Made by a program: the position numbers and the translations under genes
From: Floricoccus tropicus
GTDB lineage: Bacteria > Bacillota > Bacilli > Lactobacillales > Streptococcaceae
Direction: 5' to 3'
NCBI RefSeq assembly: GCF_001832905.1
Contig: NZ_MKIR01000001.1
Location: 62,001 to 126,000 of the forward strand
DNA: 64,000 nucleotides
In this document: one piece after another, positions 61,907 through 64,000 of the stretch
Layout: each line of letters opens with the position of its first letter
Position numbering within the stretch: the stretch's first letter is position 1
Notes under the pieces: model-generated
The model's input: the letters and a program-made list of their open reading frames with translations, nothing else
What the model was told of the DNA's origin: nothing
The model's database searches: none

Positions 61907-62362
61907 TTATTTTTTTCTATATCTTTCATAATTATTTACATAATCTTCAAGAGAAATCTTTTCCATCAATTCTCCTATTAGTTCATAAGGAATATTTTTG
62001 ACATTAGTAAACCTTATACAAGATTTTCCCATATTAAGTTTTGTTGGAACTTCTTTTGCAAATTCATCTTCAAACCAAGCTAGTAGTGCACGATTTCCCA
62101 TCAACCCCATATGATATAAGGAAATATAATTTTTTTGGCTTGCTAGGCTGACAAATGGTAAAGGTTCATCATTTTGTCCTAAATATCCTTCAGGAAATAT
62201 TGATAAGGGCACAACATAAGTTGGCATATCATATTGAAAGTTCAAGTCGAAATCCGATGGTATATTTTCATTTATAACATCTAATAACTTTTCATAAGAA
62301 ACTTTCCATTTATCATCAATAGCTGAAATATATTTTTCAATCTCTTTATTAATATTTGACAT
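61907..62362 (-). CDS. DUF1801 domain protein
   Basis: The 151-residue protein has the DUF1801/YdhG-like plan: FQYDMPTYVVP, VSLASQKNYISLYHMGL and KLNMGKSCIRFTNVKNIP. Function unknown; the fold resembles iron-chaperone-like or frataxin-associated proteins, which is not evidence for the role. The ATG at 62362 has GGAGG 10 bases upstream; another ATG at 62374 lies inside the RBS area. Follows the TPM-domain gene closely. Confidence 0.88.
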   Translation of the reverse strand: MSNINKEIEKYISAIDDKWKVSYEKLLDVINENIPSDFDLNFQYDMPTYVVPLSIFPEGYLGQNDEPLPFVSLASQKNYISLYHMGLMGNRALLAWFEDEFAKEVPTKLNMGKSCIRFTNVKNIPYELIGELMEKISLEDYVNNYERYRKK

Positions 62363-62367
62363 AGAAT

Positions 62368-63618
62368 CTACCATCCTCCTGAAGCACCTCCTCCACCTGA
62401 AGATCCACCACCAAAACTATCACCACCAGAATGATTAGTTGGATTGTAACTTGAAGAAGAATAGTCATTAGTCATAATATATCCGTCTCCACCATACAAA
62501 CGGTTACCAACAAGAACTCCGTTTGACACAATTTTAGCATTTGGATTTTTCTCAATTATTTTTCCATACCCTATATTATCATGTAGCGCCTTAAGACTTG
62601 TAATTGTTGCAATTCCACTCAAAAGTAGATAGTAAAAATCAGTTTTAGTACGATTTAGTGAACTTGTATTACTATAGTTTGTATACATAATACCTAATTC
62701 ATTAGCAATTAAACGATTTTGTTTGATCAAATATGAAATAATAAAAATGCCAATCACTGAAATTAGAATTATTATTATTGGAATTAATACTCGGTAGGTA
62801 ATTTGTCCATTTAGTTGGTCAATCTGTTCATTTAAATTATTTACTTTGATATTCATGATTTCAGTTACTGTTTTAGAAACTGATAAAATCGCCTTACTAT
62901 AATTTTTATCCTTAAAATCATTTACGATATCATCATCATTAACTATTCGACCTGCTTTACCATCGTTCAAAACTCCTTCCATTCCGTATCCAACTTCGAG
63001 ACGGAATTTACGATCATCTAAGCTTATCAAATATAGCACACCATTATTAAGCTTAGCATCTCCAATACCAACCTTACGAAAGATTTTGTTTGCATAAGAT
63101 TCAATCGTTTCATTTGAAGGCAATTTATTGATTGTAACAATCATATATTGAGCTCCATCTGTATAGCGAGCTAAATCTTTATTCATATCATAAATTTTTG
63201 ATCTTGTATCACTATCTATGATATTAGCATTGTCAGAGACAAAAATATTATTTGAATCAATATTGATATAATTATCACCATCAATTTTTAAAGGAGTATT
63301 ATTTTTCTCCTCTAATACGTATTCCTTCATACTATCTGCTCTATCTTGGTGAGGTGGATTATTTAAAATATCCTTTTTTTCCTTTTCAATCGCATTAATT
63401 CTGTTTTGGATACTATTGATTTGTTTAGGAGCAAGAAATACCAAATATGAAATTGACAATACAGTTAAAATAGAAAATATTATTCTAAATGTAGTGTAAT
63501 ACTTCTCGTTTCTAATTAATTTTCCTTCAAAATTATTATATTTTTTTAATCCATACTCAGGATTAGCAGCCTTATTCAAATTTTTATCAAATTTTTCCAA
63601 ATCTTTTGTCGAAGCCAA
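62368..63618 (-). CDS. TPM-domain membrane protein (YgcG-like)
   Basis: The 416-residue protein has a membrane segment at about 44-62, an extracytoplasmic TPM domain (about 120-265) with DTRSKIYDMNKDLARYTDGAQ and NNGVLYLISLDDRKFRLEVGYG, a second membrane segment (about 282-305), a cytoplasmic or loop part, and a Gly/Ser-rich tail ending in GGGGASGGW. TPM proteins are linked to envelope or photosystem maintenance, and the role here is unknown. The start is TTG with GAGAGG upstream. Confidence 0.9.
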   Translation of the reverse strand: MASTKDLEKFDKNLNKAANPEYGLKKYNNFEGKLIRNEKYYTTFRIIFSILTVLSISYLVFLAPKQINSIQNRINAIEKEKKDILNNPPHQDRADSMKEYVLEEKNNTPLKIDGDNYINIDSNNIFVSDNANIIDSDTRSKIYDMNKDLARYTDGAQYMIVTINKLPSNETIESYANKIFRKVGIGDAKLNNGVLYLISLDDRKFRLEVGYGMEGVLNDGKAGRIVNDDDIVNDFKDKNYSKAILSVSKTVTEIMNIKVNNLNEQIDQLNGQITYRVLIPIIIILISVIGIFIISYLIKQNRLIANELGIMYTNYSNTSSLNRTKTDFYYLLLSGIATITSLKALHDNIGYGKIIEKNPNAKIVSNGVLVGNRLYGGDGYIMTNDYSSSSYNPTNHSGGDSFGGGSSGGGGASGGW

Positions 63619-63691
63619 TTTTATCTACCTCTCTTCTGATAATTCTATCAAAATACCTTCAACATTTACAGAAAAATGTAATATATTAAAA

Positions 63692-63725
63692 AAAATTAGT
63701 TAATGACTATGCATTAACTAATTTT
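63692..63725 (-). terminator. Terminator of pyk
   Basis: Perfect 14-base arms AAAATTAGTTAATG and CATTAACTAATTTT around a 6-base loop, followed by T's on the minus strand, about 30 bases after the pyk stop. Confidence 0.88.
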
Positions 63726-63754
63726 GATATTAATTTTATATAAAGTTTTATTTA

Positions 63755-64000
63755 TTATTTTACAGTTCTGATTCTCATTGTGTTAGTACGTCCTTCACCA
63801 ACTGGAACACCAGCTACGATAACGATATTATCACCTGAATTTACGAAACCATATTTACGAGCAACTTCTTCTGCAACATCATACATGTCATCAGTTGAAG
63901 CTGGACGTTCTTCAAGAACTGGGAACACACCCCAGTTAATCATTAGAGATTTTTGAACAAACTCGTCAAATGTAATTGCAAGAATATCAGTATCAGGACG
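63755..64000 (-). CDS. pyk: Pyruvate kinase, C-terminal part (runs off the window)
   Basis: The frame is open from the right edge to the TAA at 63755-63757. The visible 81 residues include DILAITFDEFVQKSLMINWG, PASTDDMYDVAEEVARKYGFV and the allosteric-site end GDNIVIVAGVPVGEGRTNTMRIRTVK (quoted in part), which is the C-terminal domain of bacterial pyruvate kinase. The rest lies outside the window. Confidence 0.95.
   Translation of the reverse strand, partial: RPDTDILAITFDEFVQKSLMINWGVFPVLEERPASTDDMYDVAEEVARKYGFVNSGDNIVIVAGVPVGEGRTNTMRIRTVK

Noticed and set aside
1-64000. Prophage, insertion sequences, tRNA or rRNA genes
   Set aside because: No transposase, integrase, terminal inverted repeats around a transposase, cloverleaf or rRNA sequence was recognised on either strand.

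Overview
The window looks like a chromosome segment from a low-GC member of the Streptococcaceae, most probably Lactococcus or a close relative such as Floricoccus. The reasons are the fabT-fabH-acpP-fabD-fabG-fabF-accB-fabZ-accC-accD-accA cluster with FabI as enoyl reductase, an agmatine deiminase operon (aguB-aguD-aguA-carbamate kinase) next to a membrane LuxR-type aguR, catabolic alsS, murT-gatD, and a lactocepin-like LPXTG protease. The species cannot be fixed from sequence reading alone. No rRNA, tRNA, insertion sequence or prophage was recognised.

Layout. 1-8069: the 3' end of an unknown gene, then a complete type II-A CRISPR-Cas locus (25 repeats, leader, csn2, cas2, cas1, cas9, and a tracrRNA read away from cas9). 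8085-11673: polyphosphate kinase with a C-terminal membrane anchor, translationally coupled to a DUF2252 protein with kinase-like motifs. 11835-14343: an ABC exporter (permease, ATPase) ending in a TetR gene, with a double palindromic operator over its promoter. 14412-17025: small and membrane proteins and a GNAT enzyme. 17053-20589: a YtrA-type GntR regulator, ABC ATPase, permease and secreted C39-like cysteine peptidase in one operon. 20678-29040: amino-acid permease, MerR/TipAS regulator with a 19-bp-spaced promoter, acetolactate synthase, TPR protein, AI-2E-family permease, lactonase, and a small membrane protein.

29134-35015 is agmatine catabolism: antiporter, agmatine deiminase, putrescine carbamoyltransferase and carbamate kinase yield ATP and ammonia. 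A perfect dyad and a cre-like site lie upstream of aguB. 35081-39275 holds LOG, MazG-like and GNAT proteins, a three-gene overlapping operon (membrane protein, DUF3977, Asp/Glu racemase family), and a Dyp peroxidase. 39379-49401 is type II fatty acid synthesis, with FabT-box-like dyads before fabT and before fabI. A second FabZ paralog, divergent from fabI, has lost both signature histidines.

49473-64000: a small protein, lepA, a KAP-family P-loop NTPase behind a GNAT gene with a damaged start, the large cell-wall protease, murT-gatD (murT probably leaderless), a DUF1801 protein, a TPM-domain membrane protein, and the 3' end of pyruvate kinase.

The strongest leads are the FabZ paralog without catalytic histidines, the polyphosphate kinase/kinase-like DUF2252 pair with its membrane tail, the GNAT-KAP pair as a possible phage-exclusion locus, and the CRISPR locus details: the predicted NGG-type PAM reader, the duplicated array promoter, and the promoter core shared with tracrRNA.
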